A stretch of DNA of 64,000 bases from assembly GCA_002364735.1 (NCBI GenBank), contig DEZB01000052.1, positions 26,736-90,735 on the forward strand. The letters run 5' to 3'. This DNA comes from Bacteroidales bacterium UBA3143 (GTDB lineage: Bacteria; Bacteroidota; Bacteroidia; Bacteroidales; Dysgonomonadaceae). Below, piece after piece: positions 35,306 to 43,661 of the stretch; the stretch's first letter is position 1; each line of letters begins with the position of its first letter. The notes beneath the pieces were generated by a model that saw nothing but the letters and a program-made list of their open reading frames with translations, did not search any database and was not told the DNA's origin. A program made the translations under genes and the position numbers.

Positions 35306-36550
35306 TTAATCTAACTTATGAATAACCAATCCAGAGCGTAACTTAGGTTCAAACCAAGTAGTTTTGGGAGGCATAATGTTTCCTGTGTCAGCAATGTTCA
35401 TTAGTTGCTTCATGGAAACAGGATAGAGTGCAAGCGCAAAAGCCATCTCTCCACTATCTACACGTTTTTTCAATTCACCCAGTCCTCTTATACCGCCAAC
35501 AAAATCGATTCTGTTATCACTCCGCAAATCCTTTATACCCAAAATGTCATCCAAAATAAGATTAGAAGAGATGGTAACATCTAATTGATCTATAGGATCG
35601 TTATCGTTATAAGTTCCTGGTTTTGCAGTCAAATTATATGCTTTGCCATCCATATAGATAGAGAAGTTGTGCAATGCTTTAGGTCGCACAATCTCTGTGC
35701 CAGTTGGCTCAATATCAAAACTCTTAGCTAACTTCTCCAACACTTCTTCAGCGGACAAACCATTTAGGTCTTTTACTACACGGTTGTAATCGATGATTGT
35801 CAATTGATTATCTGGGAAGCAAACTGCCATAAAGTAGTTGTACTCTTCGTCACCTGTGTGTGTTGGGTTTTGCTGTGCTTTCTCAGCTCCCACCAATGCT
35901 GCAGCAGCAGAGCGGTGATGACCATCGGCAATGTACATGGCAGGGAAAGTTGCGAATATTTCAGTAATTCTGTCTATATCCTCCTTGTCAGAAATCAACC
36001 AGAAGTGATGTCCCACTCCATCAACTGAAACAAAATCATATTCCGCTTCTTGCTTGGCAGTTTTTTCAACTATTTGGTTAAGTTCCTGATGTTCGGGATA
36101 AGCATAAAAGACGGGTTCAATGTTTGCATTGTTTACCCTAACGTGTTTCATTCGGTCTTCCTCTTTGTCACGTCGTGTCAACTCATGTTTTTTGATTTTA
36201 CCACTCATATAGTCGTCCACATGCGCACACACAACCAGCCCATACTGTGTTTTCTCATTCATTGTTTGTGCATACACATAGTATATATCTTCGTCGTCTT
36301 GCACAAGCCAACCTTTCTCTTGAAACATTTTGAAGTTCTCTAATGCTTTCTCATACACATCCTCATCGTGTTCATCTTTCCCTATTGGGAAATCGATTTC
36401 TGGTTTTATAATGCGATACAATGATTTTTCATTTCCTGCTGCTTCTGCACGCGCTTCCTCAGAGTTTAATACATCGTAAGGACGTGATGCAACTTTTGAT
36501 ACAAGATTTTGAGGTGGACGCACACCACGGAAAGGTTTTATTACTGCCAT
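35306..36550 (-). CDS. DUF1015 family protein
   Basis: A 414-residue cytoplasmic protein of the DUF1015 family, whose function is unknown. It starts with AVIKPFRGVRPPQNLVSKVASRPYDVLN, the family signature. The conserved ADGHHRSAAA near residue 213 suggests a metal or nucleotide site resembling ParB/sulfiredoxin-like folds; this is family-level speculation. In many Bacteroidota the gene neighbours serine biosynthesis genes, but not here. It is divergent from the DUF4375 gene. Confidence 0.92.
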   Translation of the reverse strand: MAVIKPFRGVRPPQNLVSKVASRPYDVLNSEEARAEAAGNEKSLYRIIKPEIDFPIGKDEHDEDVYEKALENFKMFQEKGWLVQDDEDIYYVYAQTMNEKTQYGLVVCAHVDDYMSGKIKKHELTRRDKEEDRMKHVRVNNANIEPVFYAYPEHQELNQIVEKTAKQEAEYDFVSVDGVGHHFWLISDKEDIDRITEIFATFPAMYIADGHHRSAAAALVGAEKAQQNPTHTGDEEYNYFMAVCFPDNQLTIIDYNRVVKDLNGLSAEEVLEKLAKSFDIEPTGTEIVRPKALHNFSIYMDGKAYNLTAKPGTYNDNDPIDQLDVTISSNLILDDILGIKDLRSDNRIDFVGGIRGLGELKKRVDSGEMAFALALYPVSMKQLMNIADTGNIMPPKTTWFEPKLRSGLVIHKLD

Positions 36551-36690
36551 AGTTTAATGTTTGTTTTTAATAGATTTGTTTGTATTGTAAAGATAGTGAA
36601 TTTTTTATTGAAACAAATAAGACCAAATCGATAAAGCATTAATCGTTTGAAATGTTATATATTTGTGTTATAAACTCAATAGACACCATT

Positions 36691-37188
36691 ATGATACAAA
36701 TTTCAGAAAAACAAATTGCAGAAGCTCTGTTGAAAGACAACATTGATTATATCAAACTTTATACAGATGCTTACCTTGCGGAAGTGGATGGCGATTTAAA
36801 TGCTAATAACATGGGAATGTTGGATGGCTATCAGCATGCACTACTTGCTTATCGTTTTATACACGAAGAAGTTGGACATGGAGGCTTTGTGCAACTAATC
36901 CAAAATGGATATGGAGGATATATTTTTGACAACCCAACGGCTAAAGCCCTCAAGATATTTGGAGCTGAAAAGACTTCTAAAATTATATATAAAGCAAAAG
37001 AAATATTCGATGCCAACCGTGCTCAATTAGAGAGAGACACCACCGATGAAGAGTTTAATGCCATGTATGTTGATTTTGAAGAGTTTGATGTGTTGGAAGA
37101 ACAATTTTATGCAATAGAACAAGAGCAAACTGCCATCATTGCAAAGTTTGTGGACGAAAACAGAAGTTTGTTTGCCGATATAGTTTGA
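36691..37188 (+). CDS. DUF4375 (DMP19-like) domain protein
   Basis: A 165-residue acidic protein matching the DUF4375/DMP19 fold. The family name comes from a DNA-mimic protein of Neisseria; whether this one mimics DNA is unknown. The characteristic part is EVDGDLNANNMGMLDGYQHALLAYRFIHEEVGHGGFVQLIQNGYGGYIFDN. I start at 36691 (MIQISEKQIAEALL) rather than at the ATG at 36652, because a TATATTTG promoter box occupies 36658-36665. The high Asp/Glu content is consistent with the family. It converges with the first MscS gene. Confidence 0.85.
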   Translation: MIQISEKQIAEALLKDNIDYIKLYTDAYLAEVDGDLNANNMGMLDGYQHALLAYRFIHEEVGHGGFVQLIQNGYGGYIFDNPTAKALKIFGAEKTSKIIYKAKEIFDANRAQLERDTTDEEFNAMYVDFEEFDVLEEQFYAIEQEQTAIIAKFVDENRSLFADIV

Positions 37189-37199
37189 TATTAAATCAA

Positions 37200-37230
37200 G
37201 AGGATTCATAATTTACATTTATGAATCCTC
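37200..37230. terminator. Shared hairpin between convergent genes
   Basis: GAGGATTCATAA and its complement TTATGAATCCTC, with a six-base loop, lie between the DUF4375 stop (37188) and the MscS stop (37254). The T tract is weak. It is symmetric, so it could serve either direction. Confidence 0.55.
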
Positions 37231-37253
37231 ATGATTTAGCATTGTTTTTTGTT

Positions 37254-38183
37254 TTACACTGCAGTTTTCTTATTATCGCTTATCGACAATTTAAGCGGTT
37301 CTATCTCCTCGCCCCAATAAATTGTTTGATGTGGAAATGGAATCTCAATATTATTTTTATCAAATACGTCCTTCAAGCGTCTGCGATATTCACGACCAAT
37401 TGACCACTGTTGACCAGGTTTGGTTCTGATGCGTCCTTTAATATTTAATGCACTGTCACCAAAACTATCAAGACCAAAAATCTCCATCGTGTCCAACATG
37501 TGAGGTTTATATTTATCATCCTCCTTCATATTGTCGGCCACCTCTTGCATCAACTGCGTCACTTTTGTGAGGTCTTCTTTATATGCTACACCCATTTCTA
37601 ATACAAATGCCGACCACTCTTTTGTCATATTAGAGATAGTGTTTATTTTACCATTTTGAAAAATATGAACCACACCCGACAAATCACGAACTGTAATGGT
37701 GCGCAATTCAAGTTTCTCAACCGTTCCGCTTGTATCATTTATTATAGCTACATCGCCAGTACGTATTTGATCTTCTAATAGGATGAAAAAACCAGTAATT
37801 AAGTCACGTACCAATTCTTGTGCTCCAAAGCCAACTGCCAGACCCACTATACCAGCACCTGCTAAGATGGGTGCAATGTTGATATTGATTTTCTGTAAAA
37901 AAATCATAATGAAGATAGACCAAATAATTATACTCACCGTTTTGCGAACAATCCCCATCAATGTATTTAAGCGTTTTTCAATTTCCAAATCTGGTTGTTC
38001 GTCATGATAAGCCATGCGTTTAATCAATACATCTTTAAGTTTACTGACCAGTATACGGCTCAAACGCAAAACAACTATCAGTAGTAGTATCAAGATTAAG
38101 ATTGAGGGTAAGTCTGTAATAACCCAGTTTGCAAATGTGTTCGTAAATTTCTCCCAGAAATTGATTGTAAAATATTTCTCCAT
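37254..38183 (-). CDS. MscS-type mechanosensitive ion channel, paralogue 1
   Basis: A 309-residue small-conductance mechanosensitive channel of the inner membrane. Three membrane helices lie in the first 150 residues. The pore helix region ILAGAGIVGLAVGFGAQELVRDLITGFFILLEDQIRTGD is the MscS signature. A cytoplasmic beta/alpha domain with VVHIFQNGKINTISNMTKEW follows. It releases solutes on osmotic downshock. A close paralogue of the same length lies 328 bases upstream on the same strand. Confidence 0.95.
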   Translation of the reverse strand: MEKYFTINFWEKFTNTFANWVITDLPSILILILLLIVVLRLSRILVSKLKDVLIKRMAYHDEQPDLEIEKRLNTLMGIVRKTVSIIIWSIFIMIFLQKININIAPILAGAGIVGLAVGFGAQELVRDLITGFFILLEDQIRTGDVAIINDTSGTVEKLELRTITVRDLSGVVHIFQNGKINTISNMTKEWSAFVLEMGVAYKEDLTKVTQLMQEVADNMKEDDKYKPHMLDTMEIFGLDSFGDSALNIKGRIRTKPGQQWSIGREYRRRLKDVFDKNNIEIPFPHQTIYWGEEIEPLKLSISDNKKTAV

Positions 38184-38398
38184 GTTTTTTTTGATTTTAA
38201 AAATGAGACATTAAATATTATATAAATTAGAATTTGCAATGTGATAAGTAGCAACTTTTAAATACTGCCTTAATGGATGAATACTTGCAATCAATGTTTT
38301 CACAAAACAGAATGAAATACTACCTCTATCCTCAAATATATAAAAAAATTAATGAAAAGACAACTGCTAATAGCGGTTTTTCAAGCCTCACTAAAACT

Positions 38399-38435
38399 AA
38401 AAAAGCCCCTAAGTACACCTACTCAGTATACTTAG
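38399..38435 (-). terminator. Possible terminator of MscS paralogue 2
   Basis: On the minus strand CTAAGTATAC pairs with GTGTACTTAG (one G-T pair). GGGC and a T run follow, about 75 bases past the stop of the second MscS gene. The rest of 38184-38511 shows nothing else I can support. Confidence 0.55.
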
Positions 38436-38511
38436 AGACTTTCCATTTGCTTAGTGATGCCTAATTCACTCGCTAAATTTAAATTTTCATGAACCAAAAA
38501 AACGGACTTCT

Positions 38512-39441
38512 TTATATTGCCTTTTTGCTATCTGCATTAATCGATAGTTTCAAAGGATCCATCTCTTCACCCCAATAAATAGTTTGATGAGGAAATGGAA
38601 TCTCAATATTGTGAGCATCAAAAGCCTCTTTTAATCGCTTGCGGTATTCACGACCAATGCTCCACTGCTGTCCGGGTTTTGTTCGGATGCGTGCTCTGAT
38701 ATCCAAAGAGCTATCGCCAAAACTGTTAAGCCCCGAAATCTCTATCGTGTCCAACATTTGAAACATATATTGCTCATCAGCAAACATGTCATCGCCTACC
38801 TTTTGCATCAGCTGCATCACTTCCGTTAGATTTTCTTTGTAGGCAACTCCTATGTTAAACACCATTGCCGACCAACCCTTTGTCATATTGGAAATGGTGT
38901 TTATTTTACCATTCTGAAAAATATGAACCACCCCCGACGAATCACGAAGCGTAATGGTACGTAGCTCTATTCGTTCTACTTTTCCGCTGGTTCCATTCAA
39001 TGTAACTACATCGCCAGTACGTATTCCATCTTCGAGAAGAATGAAAAAACCCGAAATAAAATCACGTACCAACTCTTGCGCACCAAACCCAACTGCCAAA
39101 CCAACAATACCAGCACCGGTTAGTATGGGAGCGATGTTGATATTGAATTTGCCCAAAAAGATCATTCCAAAGATAGACCATATAATGATGCTGGTTGTTT
39201 TGCGCAAAACGCCCATCAAGGTATTGAGACGTTTCTCTATCTCAAGATTTGGTTCATCGCTTCTGTAGGCCATTCGTTTTACCAAAACGTGCTTTAGATT
39301 ATTTACTATAGTTGAATTAACACGTAAAACAATGACAAGCAAAAGAATTAGAAATAAAATGGAGGGTAGCACAGTTATTAACCAATGCGTAGAAAGACCA
39401 ATAAACTGTTTCCAAAATTCGAATGTGAAATACTTTTCCAT
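38512..39441 (-). CDS. MscS-type mechanosensitive ion channel, paralogue 2
   Basis: Also 309 residues and clearly a duplicate of the gene at 37254-38183; by eye about three quarters of positions are identical, including the pore helix and the C-terminal IPFPHQTIYWGEE. Differences concentrate in the first membrane helix and the extreme C-terminus. Each copy appears to have its own transcription unit (a terminator-like hairpin between them). Retention of both suggests different thresholds or expression, which is inference. Confidence 0.95.
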   Translation of the reverse strand: MEKYFTFEFWKQFIGLSTHWLITVLPSILFLILLLVIVLRVNSTIVNNLKHVLVKRMAYRSDEPNLEIEKRLNTLMGVLRKTTSIIIWSIFGMIFLGKFNINIAPILTGAGIVGLAVGFGAQELVRDFISGFFILLEDGIRTGDVVTLNGTSGKVERIELRTITLRDSSGVVHIFQNGKINTISNMTKGWSAMVFNIGVAYKENLTEVMQLMQKVGDDMFADEQYMFQMLDTIEISGLNSFGDSSLDIRARIRTKPGQQWSIGREYRKRLKEAFDAHNIEIPFPHQTIYWGEEMDPLKLSINADSKKAI

Positions 39442-39675
39442 AATGTTTTATATAAAGTTTAAAATGAATATACCAGAGATCAATTGCTTCATGCATTAAA
39501 AGTATTCGCACACCCTCTGTTTTCAAAAGCATGCAAAATTAATCAAAAGGCTTGTATTAAAGATTATATTAGCGAATATTCACGGAACAAGCATTACATA
39601 TCTTCTCAAACATTGAAATAGACACTGTGTTATAGCAAAGAGCATAATTATTTCCGAAGAGTGGAGATAATTTAA

Positions 39676-39981
39676 CACCGAGTGATGCATTGAAGATTCA
39701 GCATTCATCAGATGAAAATCAAAATCACGCCCGTGAAAATGTTTTGAAACGCTAAAATGGTGCTTTTTTGATCAAATTTGAGAAATAAAATGACATAAAA
39801 AGGGAAAAAGGAATCAATAATTGAAGAAACAGCGGTTTGAAAGAGATTTTTAGTTCAAAAATTAGATTTTTGTAGACATAAAAGGTGCAAATTGGGCAAT
39901 AAAACGAAAAAATTGTGTTTGAAAACATTTTCCCCGTCGTGTATGCGATTTTCAACTGTTTGAAACATTTTCACGGTGGGG
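39676..39981. repeat. Intergenic palindrome-box repeat, copy 3 (diverged)
   Basis: Third member of the family at 8151 and 26695. The box sequences have drifted: CACGCCCGTG (39726), CCCCGTCGTG (39932), CACGGTGGGG (39972). The spacings 206 and 40 are exactly kept. The flanking inverted arms GAAAATGTTTTGAAAC and GTTTGAAAACATTTT are intact, as is the interior CATAAAAGGTGCAAATTGGGCA. Box 1 is not recognisable at its expected place. It lies upstream of the second MscS gene. The left boundary is approximate. Confidence 0.75.
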
Positions 39982-40153
39982 GAAAAGTCTAAAGTTTCAA
40001 ATACACATCCAACATAATTGAAAGAGCACACTGGCTAAAGAGATCGGTGATTAGCGAGAAGTATATTGTTATTTTGTGAACTGAACATAGGATTAGTTCC
40101 AATGTTTAGTTCACATATATATATTTGTAGGGTTGATTCAAAATACACGCTCT

Positions 40154-40235
40154 GCTGGCGCAAGGCGCAAGTCTCCTGACTTGTGCCTTATCTAATCTAT
40201 TTATCTAAAGGCACTGGTCAGAAACCAGCGCCAGC
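40154..40235. repeat. Cruciform-forming (REP-like) element
   Basis: The outer arms GCTGGCGC (40154-40161) and GCGCCAGC (40228-40235) are perfect complements. Inside are two further hairpins: AAGGCGCAAGT/ACTTGTGCCTT (40162-40172 and 40179-40189, one G-T pair) and CTGGT/ACCAG (40214-40228). It is GC-richer than its surroundings. The design resembles bacterial REP-type elements. No transposase gene of the RAYT type is in the window. Confidence 0.7.
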
Positions 40236-40286
40236 ATTAGCCAAAACCTAACAGCTAACAGCCAATTCCTCCTAAAGTATAATGCA

Positions 40287-40322
40287 CAAAAAAAGCATCT
40301 AAATTTCTTTAAATGCTTTTTC
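40287..40322 (-). terminator. Terminator after tRNA-Phe
   Basis: On the minus strand AAAAGCATTTAAA pairs with TTTAGATGCTTTT and ends in a T run, a few bases past the tRNA 3' end. Confidence 0.8.
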
Positions 40323-40327
40323 TTTCG

Positions 40328-40400
40328 TGGTGCCACCTGGAATCGAACCAGGGACACAAGGATTTTCAGTCCTTTGCTCTACCGACTGAGCTATGGCACC
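40328..40400 (-). tRNA. tRNA-Phe (anticodon GAA)
   Basis: On the minus strand acceptor GGTGCCA pairs with TGGCACC. The D arm is GCTC/GAGC. The anticodon stem AAGGA/TCCTT holds loop CTGAAAA with anticodon GAA. The T arm is CTGGT/ACCAG-type with loop TTCGATT. The 73 bases end in A73, and CCA is not encoded. It lies 88 bases downstream of thiL on the same strand. Confidence 0.95.
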
Positions 40401-40488
40401 AGCGCCTGTTTTTAATTTCGTCTGCAAAGATAGGAGCTTTTTCTCAAATACAAAATTATATGAGCAAAAAAATCAATGAATATTAAAT

Positions 40489-41514
40489 TTATTCTTTGAT
40501 CGGATTCCAGCCTTGAGCTTTTAGCTCCATTTCTTCACCATCGCGGGTCACAAACTTACACTGATCGTTGCTTTCGGTGATATGACCAATGACGTGAATG
40601 CCAGGAACTATTTTCACTTGTTCGTAAAGACCAAGAGGAACTGTGAAAAGCAATTCGTAGTCTTCGCCTCCATTGAGTGCCACAGTTGATACATTCAGAT
40701 TAAATGATTCGGCCATCATAGCGGTTTGATAATCAATTGGCAAACGCTCTTCGAAAATCCGACATCCTACTTTACTCTGTGTGCATATATGCAACAAATC
40801 GGATGAAAGACCGTCTGAAATATCAATCATAGAAGTGGGTAGAATACTTAGTTTGCCCAACTCTACCATGATGTCTTTGCGAGCTTCTGGTTTTAATTGG
40901 CGTTCCAATATATATTCTTTTCCGCTAAAGTCGGGATTAAAATCTTTTTGTCCTGCAAAAACAGTTTTCTCTCGCTCCAATAGTTGCAACCCCATATAGG
41001 CTGCACCTAAATCTCCTGAGACGCATATCAAATCGGTATCTTTTGCACCATCCCGATAAATGATGGAATCGCTATTAGCAACTCCGATACAGGTAATGCT
41101 AATGGTAAATCCAGTAAGCGATGAAGTTGTGTCTCCTCCCACAATATCTACATTGTATGTTTGACACGCTAACTTAATGCCATCATAAAACTCTTCTAAA
41201 TCCTCTACGGAGAATCGTTTTGAAATACCCAGCGAAACCGTTATTTGTTGTGGCTTGCCATTCATAGCATATATGTCAGAGAAGTTGACCACGGCGGCTT
41301 TATAGCCCAAATGTTTTAGTGGAAAGTAAACAAGATCGAAATGAATGCCTTCCAACAAAAGATCGGTGGTTATGAGGGTTTGCTGATTCTTATTGTCAAT
41401 AACGGCGGCATCGTCCCCTATTCCTCTCATAGAAGTGGGTTGGGTTAGTTTAATGTCTTCAGTTAAATGACTGATAAGTCCAAACTCACCCAGTTCTGAT
41501 ATTTCTGTTCTCAT
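40489..41514 (-). CDS. thiL: Thiamine-monophosphate kinase
   Basis: Phosphorylates thiamine monophosphate to the active cofactor thiamine diphosphate, which the 2-oxoglutarate dehydrogenase encoded in the same window uses. The 341 residues match the PurM/ThiL ATP-binding family: MRGIGDDAAVI near 29, TTDLLLEGIHFD near 49, VGGDTTSS near 120 and DISDGLSSDLLHI near 216. Its ATP site uses several Asp residues with Mg2+. A terminator separates it from punA upstream, so it is expressed separately. No TPP riboswitch was seen in the 226-base gap. Confidence 0.95.
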   Translation of the reverse strand: MRTEISELGEFGLISHLTEDIKLTQPTSMRGIGDDAAVIDNKNQQTLITTDLLLEGIHFDLVYFPLKHLGYKAAVVNFSDIYAMNGKPQQITVSLGISKRFSVEDLEEFYDGIKLACQTYNVDIVGGDTTSSLTGFTISITCIGVANSDSIIYRDGAKDTDLICVSGDLGAAYMGLQLLEREKTVFAGQKDFNPDFSGKEYILERQLKPEARKDIMVELGKLSILPTSMIDISDGLSSDLLHICTQSKVGCRIFEERLPIDYQTAMMAESFNLNVSTVALNGGEDYELLFTVPLGLYEQVKIVPGIHVIGHITESNDQCKFVTRDGEEMELKAQGWNPIKE

Positions 41515-41676
41515 ATTGTTTAAATTTTTAAAAATGGCGATATTAATCGTCTATACTAATCTTATGGATGAGTCCACTTTGAAAACACTCCATTGCTAAA
41601 GTCCCCTTTAGGAGATTTAGGGACGTAAATAAGTGAGATTGACTTATAAGAATGGACTCTTCGATACAAAGATAAA

Positions 41677-41724
41677 AAAAACGAGTAAACAAGATTTACA
41701 TTCACCTTATTTACTCGTTTTCGA
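41677..41724 (-). terminator. Terminator of the sppA-lpxK-punA operon
   Basis: AAACGAGTAAA (ending 41688) pairs with TTTACTCGTTT (from 41710) around a 21-base loop. On the minus strand a T run follows. It lies just after the punA stop. Confidence 0.75.
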
Positions 41725-41740
41725 TAAGTCTTTTAAAAGA

Positions 41741-42553
41741 TTACATTCTTTGCATCACTTCGCGCATTATTTGCGCCATTTTTGGTTGTGCTATTTTTGC
41801 TGCTTCCTGCACTTCTTCGTGCGATACTTCAACAATTTTGCCAATAACACCCAGATCTGTAATGATTGAAAATGCAAGCACTTTCATTTTAGCATGATTG
41901 GCCACTATCACTTCCGGAACAGTTGACATGCCCACAGCATCGCCACCAATGATGCGTAACCAATTATATTCTGCTGGTGTCTCAAAAGTAGGTCCTGTCA
42001 AACCAATATAAACACCGTGTTGCAGTTTAATGTTGTTCTCATCGGCAATCTCCATTGCCATCAATCGGAGTTCCTTATTGTAAGCTTCACTCATATCAGG
42101 AAAGCGTGTACCCAGCTCTTCAAAATTCTTTCCATGCAATGGATGCTCGGGGAAAAGATTGATATGATCTTCTATAAGCATAATATCACCTACATTGAAG
42201 CTTGAGTTCATACCGCCTGCAGCATTCGAAACAAAAAGATACTCCACGCCCAGTGCTTGAAACACACGTATTGGGAAAGTAACTTCCCTCATATTGTAGC
42301 CCTCGTAATAATGAAAGCGCCCTTGCATGGCAATTACTTTCTTTCCACCCAATGTTCCGATAATTAGTTTTCCGCTGTGTCCCTCTACGGTTGATACAGG
42401 AAAGTTTGGAATTTCTGGATAAGGTATTTCTGTTTTGTCATCTATTTCGTGAACTAATTCGCCTAATCCTGTTCCCAGAATGATGGCTGTGTTGGGTACA
42501 TCACCAATCTTACCCCTTAGGTAATCGGCTGTTTGTTTGATAGTTTCTAACAT
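41741..42553 (-). CDS. punA: Purine-nucleoside phosphorylase
   Basis: Phosphorolysis of purine nucleosides in salvage. The 270 residues match the trimeric PNP/MTAP family. AIILGTGLGELV and EGHSGKLIIGTLGGKKVIAMQGRFHYYEGY form the phosphate site. The base-binding region includes FVSNAAGGMN, LTGPTFETPAEYNWLRIIGGDAVGMSTVPEVI and SIITDLGV. The gene starts 44 bases inside the end of lpxK, in another frame, which implies translational coupling. Confidence 0.96.
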   Translation of the reverse strand: MLETIKQTADYLRGKIGDVPNTAIILGTGLGELVHEIDDKTEIPYPEIPNFPVSTVEGHSGKLIIGTLGGKKVIAMQGRFHYYEGYNMREVTFPIRVFQALGVEYLFVSNAAGGMNSSFNVGDIMLIEDHINLFPEHPLHGKNFEELGTRFPDMSEAYNKELRLMAMEIADENNIKLQHGVYIGLTGPTFETPAEYNWLRIIGGDAVGMSTVPEVIVANHAKMKVLAFSIITDLGVIGKIVEVSHEEVQEAAKIAQPKMAQIMREVMQRM

Positions 42554-43619
42554 GATTAATTATTTTTTCGTTAAATGTTTCGGTTTCTATATCCTTCAAA
42601 AAGGATACTTTTATAGGTAGATAAAATAAATTCTCTTTCAAATCATCACTTATATAGTGTAATGATTGCAATCTCACGGCATCTTTCTCCGTTGTAATAA
42701 CAATTTTATCTTCAGGTAAAGCTGCAAATTCCTTTTGAATCGTATTTATATCTTGTTTGTTATAAAAATGATGATCTGGAAAAAAAAGCGTGCTCAAATT
42801 ATACGTTTTCATTGAGAGCTTATCCTCCAACGGTTTTGTTGATGCAATACCTGCTACAAGCAATACATGTTTTTTCCTAATATCGTCTAAGCTAATTGTT
42901 TTATTATTAGAAGAAGGAAAAACAGGCTGCAAACGATGATAAACAAAGTTAGTGAAATATAATGACTGAAAGGGAAAAAGATCAAGCCCATTTGCAAAAA
43001 TACGAAAATCGATAGGCTGCATATTATTCCCACACTTGGTAACGATGACAACATTTGCACGGTCTTTTCGGTGCGATGGCTCCCTTAAGTTGCCAGCGGG
43101 CAAAAGCATATCTTCATAAATAGGTCTGTTGCTGTCCATCAATAGTATTGACAAAGATGGTTTCACATACCGATGTTGGTAGCCATCGTCTAAAAGAATA
43201 ACATCTGGACGTTCTTGTTTTGGCTGTTTCAACAAATATTCAATTGCATTTCGTCGATCTTTGTCAACAATGACGATGGTTTTTGGATATTTCAATTTAA
43301 TCTGCATTGGTTCGTCCCCCACCCTATTTACATCGGAGATGGTTTTTACGACTTGCAATGAGTTACTCTTTCTTTTATATCCTCGGCTCACCACGGCTAT
43401 TTTATATTTGTTAGACAACAAACGAATGATGTATTCAATATGTGGCGTCTTACCCGTGCCTCCTACTGTTAAGTTACCAACACTTATGATGGGTATAGCG
43501 TATTCTTTTTGTTTTAAGACTCCGTTATCAAATAAAACGTTGCGTAGCCCCACCCCCAGTCCATATATCCATGACAATGGTTTTAATCCAGAACGTATTT
43601 TTGGTGGAGGCTTTAACAT
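42510..43619 (-). CDS. lpxK: Tetraacyldisaccharide 4'-kinase
   Basis: Adds the 4' phosphate in lipid A synthesis at the inner membrane. At 369 residues it has typical length for Bacteroidota LpxK. The P-loop reads SVGNLTVGGTGKTPHIEYI near residue 47, after the N-terminal membrane-contact region. The DKDRRNAIEYLL and LDDGYQHR motifs follow, with the latter near 140 containing the conserved DDGxQH. It lies between sppA (42 bases upstream) and punA (overlapping), so the three form one operon. Confidence 0.95.
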   Translation of the reverse strand: MLKPPPKIRSGLKPLSWIYGLGVGLRNVLFDNGVLKQKEYAIPIISVGNLTVGGTGKTPHIEYIIRLLSNKYKIAVVSRGYKRKSNSLQVVKTISDVNRVGDEPMQIKLKYPKTIVIVDKDRRNAIEYLLKQPKQERPDVILLDDGYQHRYVKPSLSILLMDSNRPIYEDMLLPAGNLREPSHRKDRANVVIVTKCGNNMQPIDFRIFANGLDLFPFQSLYFTNFVYHRLQPVFPSSNNKTISLDDIRKKHVLLVAGIASTKPLEDKLSMKTYNLSTLFFPDHHFYNKQDINTIQKEFAALPEDKIVITTEKDAVRLQSLHYISDDLKENLFYLPIKVSFLKDIETETFNEKIINHVRNYQTNSRLPKG

Positions 43620-43661
43620 AAAATCTTAGCGCTTCTGTTTATTGTAATTAATTGTTCGTCT

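Noticed and set aside
38273..38464. 63-codon plus-strand frame between the MscS genes
   Set aside because: It overlaps the terminator-like hairpin of the second MscS gene and has no recognisable domain.
41514..41740. TPP riboswitch upstream of thiL
   Set aside because: The gap contains a punA terminator and a short repeat, but no recognisable THI-box core.
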